A stretch of DNA of 64,000 bases from JAMXLJ01 sp036558745 (GCA_036558745.1 DATBEZ010000083.1:12837-76836), one strand, 5' to 3'. Positions 32,928 through 42,185 are shown, numbered from the stretch's first letter. Notes: generated from the sequence alone by a model not told the origin. Numbers and translations are program-made.

Positions 32928-33551
32928 ATGGACGTGTGGGATCAGGTCTCCGCGGAGCGGCGGGAGCTCGCGGACCTGCTCGACGGGCTCACACCGCAGC
33001 AGTGGGACACCGCGTCGCTCTGCACCGGTTGGCGTGTCCGCGACGTCGTCGGGCACCTGATCGGAGGCGCCGAGATGACGACGGGCGCCGCGATCCTCGG
33101 GATGTTGAAGGCCGGCTTCCGTGTCGAGGTGATGCTCGATCGTGAAGCGCGTCATATCGGCGCGTCGGACGTCGACGAGCTTCGTCGCCGCATGCGCGCC
33201 GCGGTCGACAGCCGGCGGACACCGCCCGGCATCAAGCCGGTCGAGATGCTCGTCGACGTCGTCGTGCACGGCGAGGACATCCGTCGACCGCTCGGCATGA
33301 TGCGACCGATCCCTGAGGAGACGCTCCGGCTCGTCGCCGACCACCTCAAGGGCATGTCCCAGTCGTTGCTCCCCGGCAAGAAGCGCGTCGCCGGCCTGTA
33401 CCTCGAAGCGACCGACATCGACTGGTCGACCGGTGCCGGACCCGACGTACGCGGTCCCGCGGAGGCACTCGTCATGTCGATGTCGGGACGCAAGGTCGCC
33501 CTCGCGGATCTCACGGGCGCCGGCGTCGACACGCTCGCGTCACGCGTATGA
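32928..33551 (+). CDS. Mycothiol-dependent maleylpyruvate isomerase-family protein (DinB-like)
   Basis: A 207-residue DinB/YfiT-like four-helix protein with the maleylpyruvate isomerase N-terminal signature LCTGWRVRDVVGHLIGGAEM and later VDVVVHGEDIRRPLG. The three histidines of the putative metal/thiol site are recognisable. Family members use mycothiol as cofactor or detoxify with it; the specific reaction is unknown. GGAGG lies at 32917-32921, seven bases before the ATG. The stop overlaps the TPR-cyclase start (ATGA). Confidence 0.85.
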   Translation: MDVWDQVSAERRELADLLDGLTPQQWDTASLCTGWRVRDVVGHLIGGAEMTTGAAILGMLKAGFRVEVMLDREARHIGASDVDELRRRMRAAVDSRRTPPGIKPVEMLVDVVVHGEDIRRPLGMMRPIPEETLRLVADHLKGMSQSLLPGKKRVAGLYLEATDIDWSTGAGPDVRGPAEALVMSMSGRKVALADLTGAGVDTLASRV

Positions 33552-35491
33552 CGAACACGGTCGGCCGCTCGTCGCTGGAAGCCGGCCGCGCCGCGTACGA
33601 CGCGCACGACTGGGAGGTGGCGTGGCGGGACCTCCACGACGCGGACGCGGATTCGCCGCTCGAGGCGGAGGATCTCGAGCGGCTGGCCGATTCGACGCGC
33701 TGGTCCGGGCGGTACGACGAGCTGATCCCGGTTCTCGAACGCGCGCAGGCGGCATTCGAAGCCCGCGGCGACGCACGCGGTGCGGCCCGGCTCGCGCTCG
33801 CACTCGCGCGTGACCACTACGACCAGAACCGCACGGCAGTCGCGAGAGGCTGGTGGATGCGGGCCTTCCGCGCCCTCGAACGCGTCCCCGAGTCGCGTGA
33901 GCACGGCCTGCTGCAGTGGATGTACGCGCATACCTGCTTCGAGAGCGGGGACTTCGACGAGGCCTTGCGGGCTTCGAGAGAGGTCGCGGAGACCGCGCGC
34001 CGGTTGCACGATCGCGATCTCGAGGCGCTCGCTCTGCACGACCAGGGCCACGCGCTGATCGCCTGCGGCGAGGTCGAGCGCGGGCTCGCGCTCGTCGACG
34101 AGGCGATGACGGTCGCGATGGGCGATGCCGTCGGACTCATGACCGCGGGGACGGTGTACTGCGGCACGATCTGGGCGTGCCGCAACGTCGGCGACTGGCG
34201 CCGCGCCTCCGAGTGGACCGACGCGTCGATCCGTTGGTGCGAGCGCGTGTCGGTGACGCGCTTCCCGGGTCTGTGCCGTTTCCACCGTGCGGAGGTCATG
34301 CGGGTGCGCGGCTCGCTCGACGCGGCGGAACGCGACGCTGCCGAAGCAGCCGCGGACCTTCTCGTGTCGTCGCCGCGCAACGCCGGGTGGGCGCTCGGTG
34401 AGCTGGGCGAGGTGCGACGGCGCCGCGGCGATGTCGCGGGTGCCGCGGAGGCCTTCGGACGCGCCGTCGAGGTGGGCTTCGACCCTCAACCGGGCGCCGC
34501 GCTGCTGCGCCTCGACCAGGGCGACGCGCCGGGCGCGCTGCGCGCGCTGCGGCGCGCGCTCACGGACCCGGGCGGGCTGACCGCGGAGGCGCGATGGTCC
34601 GTGCTCCCGGCCGGTGTGCGTATCGCGATCGAGGCGGACGACGTCGACGCGGCCCGCGCCTTCCACGCCGAGCTCGCGCACGCCGCGGAGCTGTGTGGAA
34701 CACCCATGTTCCGGGCCGCCGAGGTGGCCGCGCGCGGTCGGCTCGAGCTCGCGACCGGGCAGGCGGACGCGGCCGTGACGACGCTTCGCACCGCGGTGCG
34801 ATTGCTGTGCGAGCTCGAGGCTCCATACGAGGCCTCGGAGCTACGCGTCGCGCTCGCCACGGCGTATCGCGCGACCGGTGACTCCGACGACGCCGACCTC
34901 GAGCTCCGCGCCGCGCGCGCCGGCTTCGAACGGCTGGGCGCCGTCGCCGACGCCGCCCGCATCGACGCGTCGACGCGGCCGGCCGACGTCACGACGCACG
35001 CGTTCCGGACCTTCCTGTTCACCGACATCGTCGACTCCACCCGGCTCGTCGAAGTGCTCGGGGACGACGCGTGGGGCGACGTGCTGTCGTGGCACGACCG
35101 TACGTTCCGGACGACGTTCAGGACCTACGGCGGCGACGAGATCGCGCACGTGGGCGACGGTTTCTTCGTCGCGTTCGAGCGTACGTCGAGCGCGCTCGAC
35201 TGCGCGATCGCGCTGCAACGCGTGTTGCTGCGTCATCGGCACGAGAACGGGTTCGCACCGTCCGTCCGGATGGGTGTGCACGCGGGTGATGCGCTGGACC
35301 GTGGTGGGAACTACGGCGGCCGCGAGGTTCACGTTGCCGCGCGGGTCGCCGGACTCGCCGCCGCGGACGAGATTCTCGTGACCGTGTCGACCACCGAACA
35401 GGACGCGACCCGCACCGTCTCCGAGCCGCGTTCGGTCGCGCTCAAGGGCGTGGCCGAGCCGGTCGACGTGGTGCGGCTCGACTGGCGCTGA
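33548..35491 (+). CDS. TPR-domain class III adenylate/guanylate cyclase
   Basis: A 647-residue soluble protein. Residues 1 to about 470 are helical, TPR-like repeats (LEAGRAAYDAHDWEVAWRDL, WMYAHTCFESGDFDEALRAS). The C-terminus (about 478-645) is a class III nucleotide cyclase: FRTFLFTDIVDSTRLVEVLG (first metal Asp), GDEIAHVGDGFFVAF (second metal Asp region), and VRMGVHAGDALDRGGNYGGR with VHVAARVAGLA. The cAMP/cGMP product is not decidable from sequence. Coupled by ATGA to the mycothiol enzyme. A cNMP-binding protein is encoded 6 kb away. Confidence 0.9.
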   Translation: MTNTVGRSSLEAGRAAYDAHDWEVAWRDLHDADADSPLEAEDLERLADSTRWSGRYDELIPVLERAQAAFEARGDARGAARLALALARDHYDQNRTAVARGWWMRAFRALERVPESREHGLLQWMYAHTCFESGDFDEALRASREVAETARRLHDRDLEALALHDQGHALIACGEVERGLALVDEAMTVAMGDAVGLMTAGTVYCGTIWACRNVGDWRRASEWTDASIRWCERVSVTRFPGLCRFHRAEVMRVRGSLDAAERDAAEAAADLLVSSPRNAGWALGELGEVRRRRGDVAGAAEAFGRAVEVGFDPQPGAALLRLDQGDAPGALRALRRALTDPGGLTAEARWSVLPAGVRIAIEADDVDAARAFHAELAHAAELCGTPMFRAAEVAARGRLELATGQADAAVTTLRTAVRLLCELEAPYEASELRVALATAYRATGDSDDADLELRAARAGFERLGAVADAARIDASTRPADVTTHAFRTFLFTDIVDSTRLVEVLGDDAWGDVLSWHDRTFRTTFRTYGGDEIAHVGDGFFVAFERTSSALDCAIALQRVLLRHRHENGFAPSVRMGVHAGDALDRGGNYGGREVHVAARVAGLAAADEILVTVSTTEQDATRTVSEPRSVALKGVAEPVDVVRLDWR

Positions 35492-35501
35492 CGTCGGCGC
35501 G

Positions 35502-36377
35502 CTACGCCCAGGACGGCAACGTGGCGAGGTACGTGAGCATCGCCGCGGTCGTCTCCGTGGGGCGCTCCTGCTGCGTCCAGTGCCCGCAGTCGGGGATCAC
35601 CACGCGCTGCAGGTTCGGCACGCGCTCTTCCATCCCCATCGTCATCATCGGCATCAGCACCGGATCGTCTGCCGCGGAGATCATCAGGCACGGCACGTCG
35701 ACACGCACGTCCGCGACGTCGGCGCTCAGGTGCCAGCTGCGATCGAGGTTGCGGTAGTACTCGAACGGCGGCGTGAACGCGCCGACCGGCTCGAACGCCC
35801 ACGCGTAGACGTCGATCACCTCGTCGGGGAACGCGTCGACGTTCACGGTCGCCGGGCCGCGGAACATCAGCTCCAGGAAGTCGCGCGCGCCGCGACCCCA
35901 CGACATCACCCACTCCGCGGCACCGCGATCCTGCAGCTGGACGATGTAGATCGGCGGGTCGAAGGCCTGGCGCATCACCTGCACGGGCGGGATCGGCGGC
36001 CGCGGGAGATCGGGTGTGTTCACACCGATCACGCCCGCGGTTCGGTGCGGGTGGCGCCGGGCGAACGGCCAAACGAGCAACCCACCCCAGTCGTGACCCA
36101 CCATGACCGCGCGCTCGTGGCCCAGCGCCTCGATCAGTCCGGCGAGGCACGCGTTGACCCACTCCATGTCGTACGCGACGTCGGGCTTGTCGGAGCGGCC
36201 GTAGCCCGGCAGGTCGACGGCGACGGCGCGGTAGCCCGCCGCGGCGAGCGGTGCGAGCTGGTGTCGCCACGAGTACCAGATCTCGGGGAACCCGTGGCAC
36301 AGGAGCACGAGCGGGCCGCGACCCTCCTCGACGAAGAACATCCTGATGCCGTTCGTCGTCGCGTACCCGCCCCGCAT
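35502..36377 (-). CDS. Epoxide hydrolase-like alpha/beta hydrolase
   Basis: About 291 residues. Oxyanion motif HGFPEIWYSWRHQLAPLA, nucleophile elbow VMVGHDWGGLLVW (Asp), acid in SAADDPVLMP, and base His in PDCGHWTQQERP. The HGFPE plus GHDWGG combination is typical of soluble epoxide hydrolases and some haloalkane dehalogenases. ATG 36377 (MRGGYATTNG) preferred; GTG 36386 is possible. Divergent from the enoyl-CoA hydratase gene. Confidence 0.87.
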   Translation of the reverse strand: MRGGYATTNGIRMFFVEEGRGPLVLLCHGFPEIWYSWRHQLAPLAAAGYRAVAVDLPGYGRSDKPDVAYDMEWVNACLAGLIEALGHERAVMVGHDWGGLLVWPFARRHPHRTAGVIGVNTPDLPRPPIPPVQVMRQAFDPPIYIVQLQDRGAAEWVMSWGRGARDFLELMFRGPATVNVDAFPDEVIDVYAWAFEPVGAFTPPFEYYRNLDRSWHLSADVADVRVDVPCLMISAADDPVLMPMMTMGMEERVPNLQRVVIPDCGHWTQQERPTETTAAMLTYLATLPSWA

Positions 36378-36409
36378 CCACCGCACCGTAATGCCTACGA
36401 TCCCGCGCC

Positions 36410-37192
36410 ATGGCCGACCTCGTGCTCGTCGACACCACGGACCGCGTCCGTGTCGTGACGCTCAACCGTCCCGATGCCCGCAATGCGCTCGACACCGCGC
36501 TGCAACGCGCCGCGGCCGAGGCGCTGAACGCAGCGGAAGCGGACGACGCCGTCGACGTCGTCGTGCTGACCGGCGCCGACCCCGCGTTCTGCGCCGGTCT
36601 CGACCTGCGCGAGCTCGGCAGCACGGGCGACAACCTCAAGGGCGGTGGCGACGACCCGAACGGCAACCCGTTCGCCGCGCTCTGGCGGATGGCGAAGCCG
36701 GTCATCGGTGCGATCAACGGCGCGTGCGTCACCGGCGGCTTCGAGCTCGCCCTCGCCTGCGATTTCCTCGTCGCATCCGAGCGGGCCCGCTTCGGCGACA
36801 CCCACGCCCGGGTCGGCGTGAGCCCGGGAGGCGGGATGAGCGTTTTCCTTCCGGCTGCGGTCGGCGTGCGGATGGCCAAGCAGATGAGCCTGACGGGCAA
36901 CTTCGTCGACGCGCCGCACGCCCGCGAGCTCGGACTGGTCAACGAGGTGGTCCCGCACGGGGAGCTGATCGAGCGCGCGGTGGCGATCGGTCGCGACATC
37001 GGCGGCAACGACCAGGCCGCGGTCCGGAACCTGAAGCGCCTCTACGACGAGAACGCCAAGCTCACGGTTGCCGACGCGATCGCCAACGAGCAGCGCGTGT
37101 TCCGCTCCTGGTACGTCGACCCAGCCGAGGTGGAGCGGCGACGTGCCGCGGTCGTGGCCCGCGGTCGCGAGCAGGGCTCGAAGCCGTCCTGA
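36410..37192 (+). CDS. Enoyl-CoA hydratase/isomerase family protein
   Basis: A 260-residue crotonase. It shows VRVVTLNRPDARNALDTALQ, the oxyanion loop FCAGLDLRELG and GACVTGGFELALACDF, whose Glu occupies the first catalytic position. At the second Glu position it reads FGDTHARVGVSPGGGMSV, so the classic second glutamate is replaced, as in many actinobacterial EchA-type paralogues. It may therefore be an isomerase or other crotonase rather than a hydratase. TACGAT lies eight bases before the ATG. Confidence 0.88.
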   Translation: MADLVLVDTTDRVRVVTLNRPDARNALDTALQRAAAEALNAAEADDAVDVVVLTGADPAFCAGLDLRELGSTGDNLKGGGDDPNGNPFAALWRMAKPVIGAINGACVTGGFELALACDFLVASERARFGDTHARVGVSPGGGMSVFLPAAVGVRMAKQMSLTGNFVDAPHARELGLVNEVVPHGELIERAVAIGRDIGGNDQAAVRNLKRLYDENAKLTVADAIANEQRVFRSWYVDPAEVERRRAAVVARGREQGSKPS

Positions 37193-37282
37193 AGCGACGC
37201 GCGAGACGCCGCGAACCGCCGCGGGACGACCCCGAGCCGTCCTCCGGATGAAGGAAGGCGAGCCGTAGGCTAGGCGCCCGAC

Positions 37283-38710
37283 ATGCTGTTCCCGACCGTC
37301 ACGTTCGCGATCTTCTTCATGATCGTGCTGCCGGTGAGCTGGCTCCTCATGCCGAAGCCTGCTCGCTGGAAGCCCTTCATGCTGGTAGCGAGCTACTACT
37401 TCTACGGCTACTGGAACTGGCGGTTCATCTTCCTGCTCGCGTTGTCGACGCTCGGCAACCAGCTCTTCGGAAGGCTCATCCACAACACCGAGGACGAACG
37501 CGCGCGTCGCGGGCTGCTGGCGGCCGCGGTCGCGCTCAACCTCGGCGTGCTCGGCTACTTCAAGTACTACGACTTCTTCATCAGCTCCGGCCAGAACCTC
37601 GCCCACGACCTCGGGATCAGCGTCGCGCCGCAGATCATCGCGATCACGCTGCCGGTCGGCATCTCGTTCTTCACCTTCCAGGCGCTCAGCTACGTCATCG
37701 ACATCTACCGGCACAACTTCGAGCCGGTGCGCCTCATCGACTTCGCGGTCTACTTGTCGTTCTTCCCGCACCTCGTCGCCGGCCCGATCGTCCGCGCCGC
37801 GGAGTTCCTGCCCCAGCTCCGGGAGCGCCACGACCCGCGGAAGGTGGACGGGAGCCGCGCCTTCTTCCTCATCGGATCGGGACTGTTCAAGAAGGTGGTG
37901 ATCGCGAACTTCCTCGCGTCGTCGATCGTCGACAAGGTCTTCGCGTCACCGGGACGCCACTCGAGCTTCGAGATCCTGATCGCGATCTACGGCTACGCGG
38001 TGCAGATCTACGCCGACTTCAGCGGCTACACCGACATCGCGATCGGCCTCGCGCTGCTGCTCGGCTTCCGGTTCCCCCAGAACTTCGACGGGCCATACAC
38101 CGCGCGGTCGCTCCAGGACTTCTGGCGGCGCTGGCACATGACGCTGTCGCGCTGGCTGCGCGACTACCTCTACATCCCGCTCGGCGGCAACCGCGGTGGT
38201 CGCTGGAAGACGTACCGGAACCTGATGCTCACGATGCTCCTGGGCGGGCTGTGGCACGGTGCGGCGTGGACGTTCGTCGTGTGGGGCGGCATCCACGGCA
38301 CTGCGCTCGCGTTCGAGCACTGGCGCCACGAGGAACGGATCGCGCGCGGGCTCCCGGAGGTCGAGGACACGCTCGGCCGTCGCGTGTTCGAACGGTTCGT
38401 GACGTTCCAGATCGTGTGCCTCGCGTGGGTCTTCTTCCGCGCCGACTCCTTCTCGAACGCATGGGAGGTCCTGTCGCGCCTCTTCTTCCACTGGGGAGGC
38501 AACGCCGCGCTCGTCACACCATGGGTGCTGCTCGCCATCGCGGTCGGCATCGGCTCGCAGTACATCCCCGGGCGCGCCGTCGCGCACGCGATGGCGCAGT
38601 TCTCACGTCTCTCACCGGCCGTCCAGGGTGTCGTCCTCGGCTTCGGGCTCCTGTTCATCAACGTGCTCGGGCCCCGGGGCGTTGCCCCCTTCATCTACTT
38701 CCGCTTCTAG
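37283..38710 (+). CDS. MBOAT family membrane O-acyltransferase (AlgI-like)
   Basis: A 475-residue polytopic protein with around ten hydrophobic helices. MBOAT hallmarks are ASYYFYGYWNWRFIFLLALS, LPVGISFFTFQALSYVID, DFWRRWHMTLSRWLRDYLYI and the catalytic-His region LGGLWHGAAWTFVVWGGIHG. AlgI-type proteins move acyl groups across the membrane for polysaccharide O-acetylation. It is followed 16 bases later by an SGNH/DUF459 protein, a normal partner. TAGGCT lies 11 bases before the ATG. Substrate polymer unknown. Confidence 0.92.
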   Translation: MLFPTVTFAIFFMIVLPVSWLLMPKPARWKPFMLVASYYFYGYWNWRFIFLLALSTLGNQLFGRLIHNTEDERARRGLLAAAVALNLGVLGYFKYYDFFISSGQNLAHDLGISVAPQIIAITLPVGISFFTFQALSYVIDIYRHNFEPVRLIDFAVYLSFFPHLVAGPIVRAAEFLPQLRERHDPRKVDGSRAFFLIGSGLFKKVVIANFLASSIVDKVFASPGRHSSFEILIAIYGYAVQIYADFSGYTDIAIGLALLLGFRFPQNFDGPYTARSLQDFWRRWHMTLSRWLRDYLYIPLGGNRGGRWKTYRNLMLTMLLGGLWHGAAWTFVVWGGIHGTALAFEHWRHEERIARGLPEVEDTLGRRVFERFVTFQIVCLAWVFFRADSFSNAWEVLSRLFFHWGGNAALVTPWVLLAIAVGIGSQYIPGRAVAHAMAQFSRLSPAVQGVVLGFGLLFINVLGPRGVAPFIYFRF

Positions 38711-38726
38711 TGTCTGCGCCGACCTC

Positions 38727-39821
38727 ATGACCGTGACCAAGGAGCCCGAGGGCTCGACCACGCGTACCGCACCACCGCCGCCGCGCCGCGGCGGGGAGCC
38801 GCCGCGCCGTCCCATGCCCGCGGGGCACGTGATCCTGGTCGCGCTGATCGCGCTCTTCGTCGGCTCGTTCCTCAACGCGAGAGGGATGTTGAAGACCGCG
38901 ACCGGGCTCAACCTCGAGAGCACGCGGCGCGAGATGTCGCTGTTCTTCGCCAAGCCCCTCTATCGGGTCGCGCACTTCCTGCACACCGACCGTCCACGCG
39001 AGTGGATCCAGGAGGCGATCGGTCGTGGCGGCGACGACAACATCGCGAGGGTCGCGGGTCCTTCACCGACGACCGTGCCACCCACGACCCCGCCGCCGCC
39101 GGCGCCGAACACGGCCCGGCCCGGTCAACCCGTGGTCGTCCCGCCGCCACCACCCAAGCCGGTGTTCGACGCCGCGCATCCGCTGCGCATGTACCTCGCG
39201 GGTGACTCGCTCGCAGCCGTGCCCGACCAGGAGTTCATCAACCTGGTCACAGGCGTGCACTCGATCGCGGTCCCGAACGGTGTCGACTTCCGCATCTCGA
39301 CCGGCATCTCGCGCCCCGACGTGTTCGACTGGCCCAGCCACATCCTGAGCGAGGCGAAGTCGATCAACCCGAACATCGTCATGCTCACGTTCGGCGCCAA
39401 CGACGACCAGGCGATCGAGTCGCCCGACGGGAAGGTGCACAGCTTCGGCACGCCGGGTTGGATCACGGAGTACCGGCGGCGCGTCGGCGGCTTGATGGAC
39501 GCGCTGAACGCGCAGGGGCGTCTCGTGTACTGGATCGGCATCCCGATCGTGCGCGACCCGGCGCGCTGGCAGCACTACCAGCTGATCGACCAGGTGTACT
39601 CGTCGGAGGCGGCGAAGCGTCCCGGGAAGGTGACCTACGTCGACACCACGCCGCTGCTCGCGGGGCCGAACGGCGGTTACGCCGACTACATCACCGACGC
39701 GTCCGGCCAGTCGGTGAAGATCCGCGCTGCGGACGGCATCCACTTCGAGCGCGCCGGAGGTCGCCGCATCGCCGCCGCCGTCCTCGACCGTCTCCATGCG
39801 AGGTTCGACCTCAGGGGCTAG
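38727..39821 (+). CDS. Membrane-anchored SGNH/DUF459 protein, MBOAT partner
   Basis: A 364-residue protein. The Pro-rich cytoplasmic N-terminus precedes one transmembrane helix (GHVILVALIALFVGSFLNA, about 30-50). A Pro/Thr linker (about 110-150) and an SGNH-hydrolase-like DUF459 domain follow. The domain has MYLAGDSLAAVPDQEF (Ser in GDS), MLTFGANDDQ (Asn) and AADGIHFERAGGR (Asp-x-x-His). It probably completes acetyl transfer to an extracytoplasmic glycan with the upstream MBOAT protein. ATG 38727 was taken because the longer frame overlaps the MBOAT end. Confidence 0.85.
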   Translation: MTVTKEPEGSTTRTAPPPPRRGGEPPRRPMPAGHVILVALIALFVGSFLNARGMLKTATGLNLESTRREMSLFFAKPLYRVAHFLHTDRPREWIQEAIGRGGDDNIARVAGPSPTTVPPTTPPPPAPNTARPGQPVVVPPPPPKPVFDAAHPLRMYLAGDSLAAVPDQEFINLVTGVHSIAVPNGVDFRISTGISRPDVFDWPSHILSEAKSINPNIVMLTFGANDDQAIESPDGKVHSFGTPGWITEYRRRVGGLMDALNAQGRLVYWIGIPIVRDPARWQHYQLIDQVYSSEAAKRPGKVTYVDTTPLLAGPNGGYADYITDASGQSVKIRAADGIHFERAGGRRIAAAVLDRLHARFDLRG

Positions 39822-39840
39822 AACCCGTCCCTCGTCTGGT

Positions 39841-39846
39841 TACGCT
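39841..39846 (+). promoter_or_regulatory. TANNNT -10 box, leaderless apgM start
   Basis: TACGCT, seven bases (CTGGAGC), then ATG at 39854. The spacing predicts transcription from the start codon. No clear -35 is visible. Confidence 0.5.
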
Positions 39847-39853
39847 CTGGAGC

Positions 39854-41047
39854 ATGCAGCTCGAACCGCTGATCCAGGCCGCGGACACGAAGATCCTGCT
39901 CGTCGTGATGGACGGGCTCGGCGGCTACGCCGACGCGAACCACGGCACGGAGCTGGAAGAGGCCGCCACCCCGAATTTCGACCGCCTCGCAGCCGAGGGC
40001 ATGACCGGCCTGGTCGAGCCGGTCGGTCCCGGGATCACGCCGGGCTCGGGCCCGGGCCACCTGGGGCTCTTCGGCTACGACCCGGCGAAGTTCGAGCTCG
40101 GACGGGGCGCGCTCAGCGCGGCCGGTCTCGACTTCACGCTCCAGGCCGGTGACGTCGCCGCGCGCGGCAACCTCTGCACGCTCGGGTCCGACGGGACGAT
40201 CACCGACCGCCGGGCCGGACGCGTGCCCGACGCCGAGGCCCGCGCCGTCGTCGAGAAGCTGCAAGCCGGTGTGCACCTCGACGGTGCGCAGGCGTTCTTC
40301 CGTCACGAGAAGGAGCACCGGGTGCTCGTCGTGCTGCGCGGCGAGGGACTCGAGCCCAACCTGGGCGACACCGACCCGCAGCTCACCGGTGTGCCGCCGC
40401 TCGAGCCCACCGCGCTCGACCCCGGTTCCAAGCGCACCGCTGAAGTCGTAGCCGAGCTGAACGCGCAGGTGCGCACACTGCTCGCCGACGAGCCCAAGGC
40501 GAACTTCGTCCTGCTGCGCGGGTTCGACACCCACCGCGAGCTGCCGAGCTTCGCCGACCGCTACGGGCTACGCGCGGCGGCGGTCGCGATCTACCCGATG
40601 TACCGCGGGATCGCGCGCCTGCTCGGGATGGACGTGCTCGGTCAGCCCGCCGATCTCGACGACCAGCTCGCGATCTTGCGCGACGCCTGGAACGACTACG
40701 ACTACTTCTTCCTGCACCACAAGTACACCGACTCCGCCGGCGAGGACGGCGACCGCCCCCGCAAGGTCGCGATGATCGAGAAGCTCGACGCGTACGTCCC
40801 TGCGCTGCGTGAGCTCGGCCCCGACGTCATCGCGGTCACCGGCGATCACGCGACACCGAGCCAGATGGCCGCGCACTCGTGGCATCCGGTCCCCGCGCTG
40901 CTGTGGAGCGACCGCTGCGGTCGCGACGAGACCGACCGTTTCGGTGAGCGCTGGTGCCTGCGGGGTGGGATCGGCATGCGCCCGACCAAGGACCTCATGC
41001 CGATCATGCTCGCCAACGCCGGCCGTCTCCAGAAATACGGCGCGTAG
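39854..41047 (+). CDS. apgM: Archaeal-type cofactor-independent phosphoglycerate mutase
   Basis: A 397-residue alkaline-phosphatase-superfamily enzyme that interconverts 3- and 2-phosphoglycerate. It shows KILLVVMDGLGGYADANHGT (metal and phospho-acceptor region), GPGITPGSGPGHLGLFGYDP, YDYFFLHHKYTDSAGEDGDR, VIAVTGDHATPSQMAAHSWH and RWCLRGGIGMRPTKDLMPIM. This is the aPGAM (TIGR00306-like) form, not the usual GpmI. With enolase in the same window it supplies the next glycolytic step. The ATG has a leaderless-type box upstream. Confidence 0.93.
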   Translation: MQLEPLIQAADTKILLVVMDGLGGYADANHGTELEEAATPNFDRLAAEGMTGLVEPVGPGITPGSGPGHLGLFGYDPAKFELGRGALSAAGLDFTLQAGDVAARGNLCTLGSDGTITDRRAGRVPDAEARAVVEKLQAGVHLDGAQAFFRHEKEHRVLVVLRGEGLEPNLGDTDPQLTGVPPLEPTALDPGSKRTAEVVAELNAQVRTLLADEPKANFVLLRGFDTHRELPSFADRYGLRAAAVAIYPMYRGIARLLGMDVLGQPADLDDQLAILRDAWNDYDYFFLHHKYTDSAGEDGDRPRKVAMIEKLDAYVPALRELGPDVIAVTGDHATPSQMAAHSWHPVPALLWSDRCGRDETDRFGERWCLRGGIGMRPTKDLMPIMLANAGRLQKYGA

Positions 41048-41053
41048 CGAACG

Positions 41054-41100
41054 CTCTGGAGTCACTTGACCGGAACTATTCCGGTCGATCGACTCCAGAG
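41054..41100. terminator. Two-part hairpin terminator
   Basis: CTCTGGAGTC (41054-41063) pairs with GACTCCAGAG (41091-41100). An inner stem GACCGGAA/TTCCGGTC (41068-41075 with 41079-41086) closes on a three-base loop. It lies between convergent apgM and the cNMP-binding protein gene. The outer arm matches the hairpin at 14454-14498. Confidence 0.7.
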
Positions 41101-41107
41101 TCGGGGG

Positions 41108-42103
41108 TCAGCTGTCTTCCCGGTGGTGGCCTTCGGCGAGTCGGGCGAGCGCGTCGCGATCGACGTCGTCGGGTCCGGCGACGGCGACGCGCACGTCGCT
41201 CACGGCGCGAAGCGTCGCGGTGCGGGTCCCGCCTTCGAGCACGCTGCGCTCGCCGACGATCGCGCCCGGCCCGAGCTCGCCGACCTTCTCGCCGTCGACG
41301 TGGACCGCGAGCACACCGTCGAGCAACAGGTACAGCTCGTCGCCCGGCTCGCCCTGCTTCACGAGCGTGCGTCCCTGCTTCACCCGTCGTACGCGGGGCT
41401 TGCGCCCGCCGCGCATCACCGAGGTCGACAGCTCGCGCTCCAGTGCGGTCTCGGCCGCGGTCACGAGCGCGGGGGTGTCCTCGTCGCCCCACGGGCTGTG
41501 GGTGCCGAACGCGCCGACGTACCAGTCCTTGAAGTCGATGAGGCCGGACTTCTCGACCAGCTTGCCGCTGTCGTCGTAGATCCAGTGCCGTGGGAACGAG
41601 CTCGCGCCGAGCACCTCGTGCTCGGTCGTGCCGTCGGCGTGGATGGTGAGCGCGAGCGTCGACCACACGATCGGACCGACCCACTGGACGTAGGGCTTGC
41701 GCCGGACGCGCCGCGGCGCCGGGATGCCGGGCCGGCCACCCGCGGTCTGCACGAAGCGCGCCGCGGTGTCCGACACCTCGGGCGCGCGCACGAGGTCGGG
41801 GAACGGGACCGGTTGGAACACGACGCTCGCCTTCGACCCGAGCCGGGCCTGGGTGCTGCTGATGTAGCTGCGACCGGCGTGACCGGCGTCGACGATGCGC
41901 CCGTCCCGGACCTCGACCCAGCCCGCGAGGCGGTTCGCGAACCGGAACGCGCCCCGCGCGTGCAGCGCGTCGAGGTCGTCGATGCTGTCGGGCGGCGGGT
42001 CGTCGTAGTGGGTGACGCCCAGCTCGAACGGCGCCTTGGGCAACCCCCGGATCGCCTCGGACGGGATCCACGACACCGACGTGACCGACGACTCGATCCG
42101 CAT
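41108..42103 (-). CDS. Cyclic-nucleotide-binding domain protein with unassigned N-terminal domain
   Basis: A 331-residue protein. Residues 1 to about 235 form an unrecognised domain (HARGAFRFANRLAGWVEVRD, GPIVWSTLALTIHADGTTEH, LIDFKDWYVGAFGTHSPWGD). Residues about 245-320 are a CRP-like cNMP-binding domain (VKQGRTLVKQGEPGDELYLL, LGPGAIVGERSVLEGGTRTA, whose GE-R-A/T phosphate cassette is recognisable). There is no DNA-binding helix-turn-helix, so it is probably an allosterically regulated effector. GGAGG precedes the ATG at 42103. Divergent from the Tat molybdoenzyme gene. Confidence 0.82.
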   Translation of the reverse strand: MRIESSVTSVSWIPSEAIRGLPKAPFELGVTHYDDPPPDSIDDLDALHARGAFRFANRLAGWVEVRDGRIVDAGHAGRSYISSTQARLGSKASVVFQPVPFPDLVRAPEVSDTAARFVQTAGGRPGIPAPRRVRRKPYVQWVGPIVWSTLALTIHADGTTEHEVLGASSFPRHWIYDDSGKLVEKSGLIDFKDWYVGAFGTHSPWGDEDTPALVTAAETALERELSTSVMRGGRKPRVRRVKQGRTLVKQGEPGDELYLLLDGVLAVHVDGEKVGELGPGAIVGERSVLEGGTRTATLRAVSDVRVAVAGPDDVDRDALARLAEGHHREDS

Positions 42104-42185
42104 GGCCCACCTCCGCCCGGGGAGCGTACGCCGGAGTTCCCGAATTCGTAAGGAGCGCCGCCATCCGCGCGAGGGGGGCCGGCCG

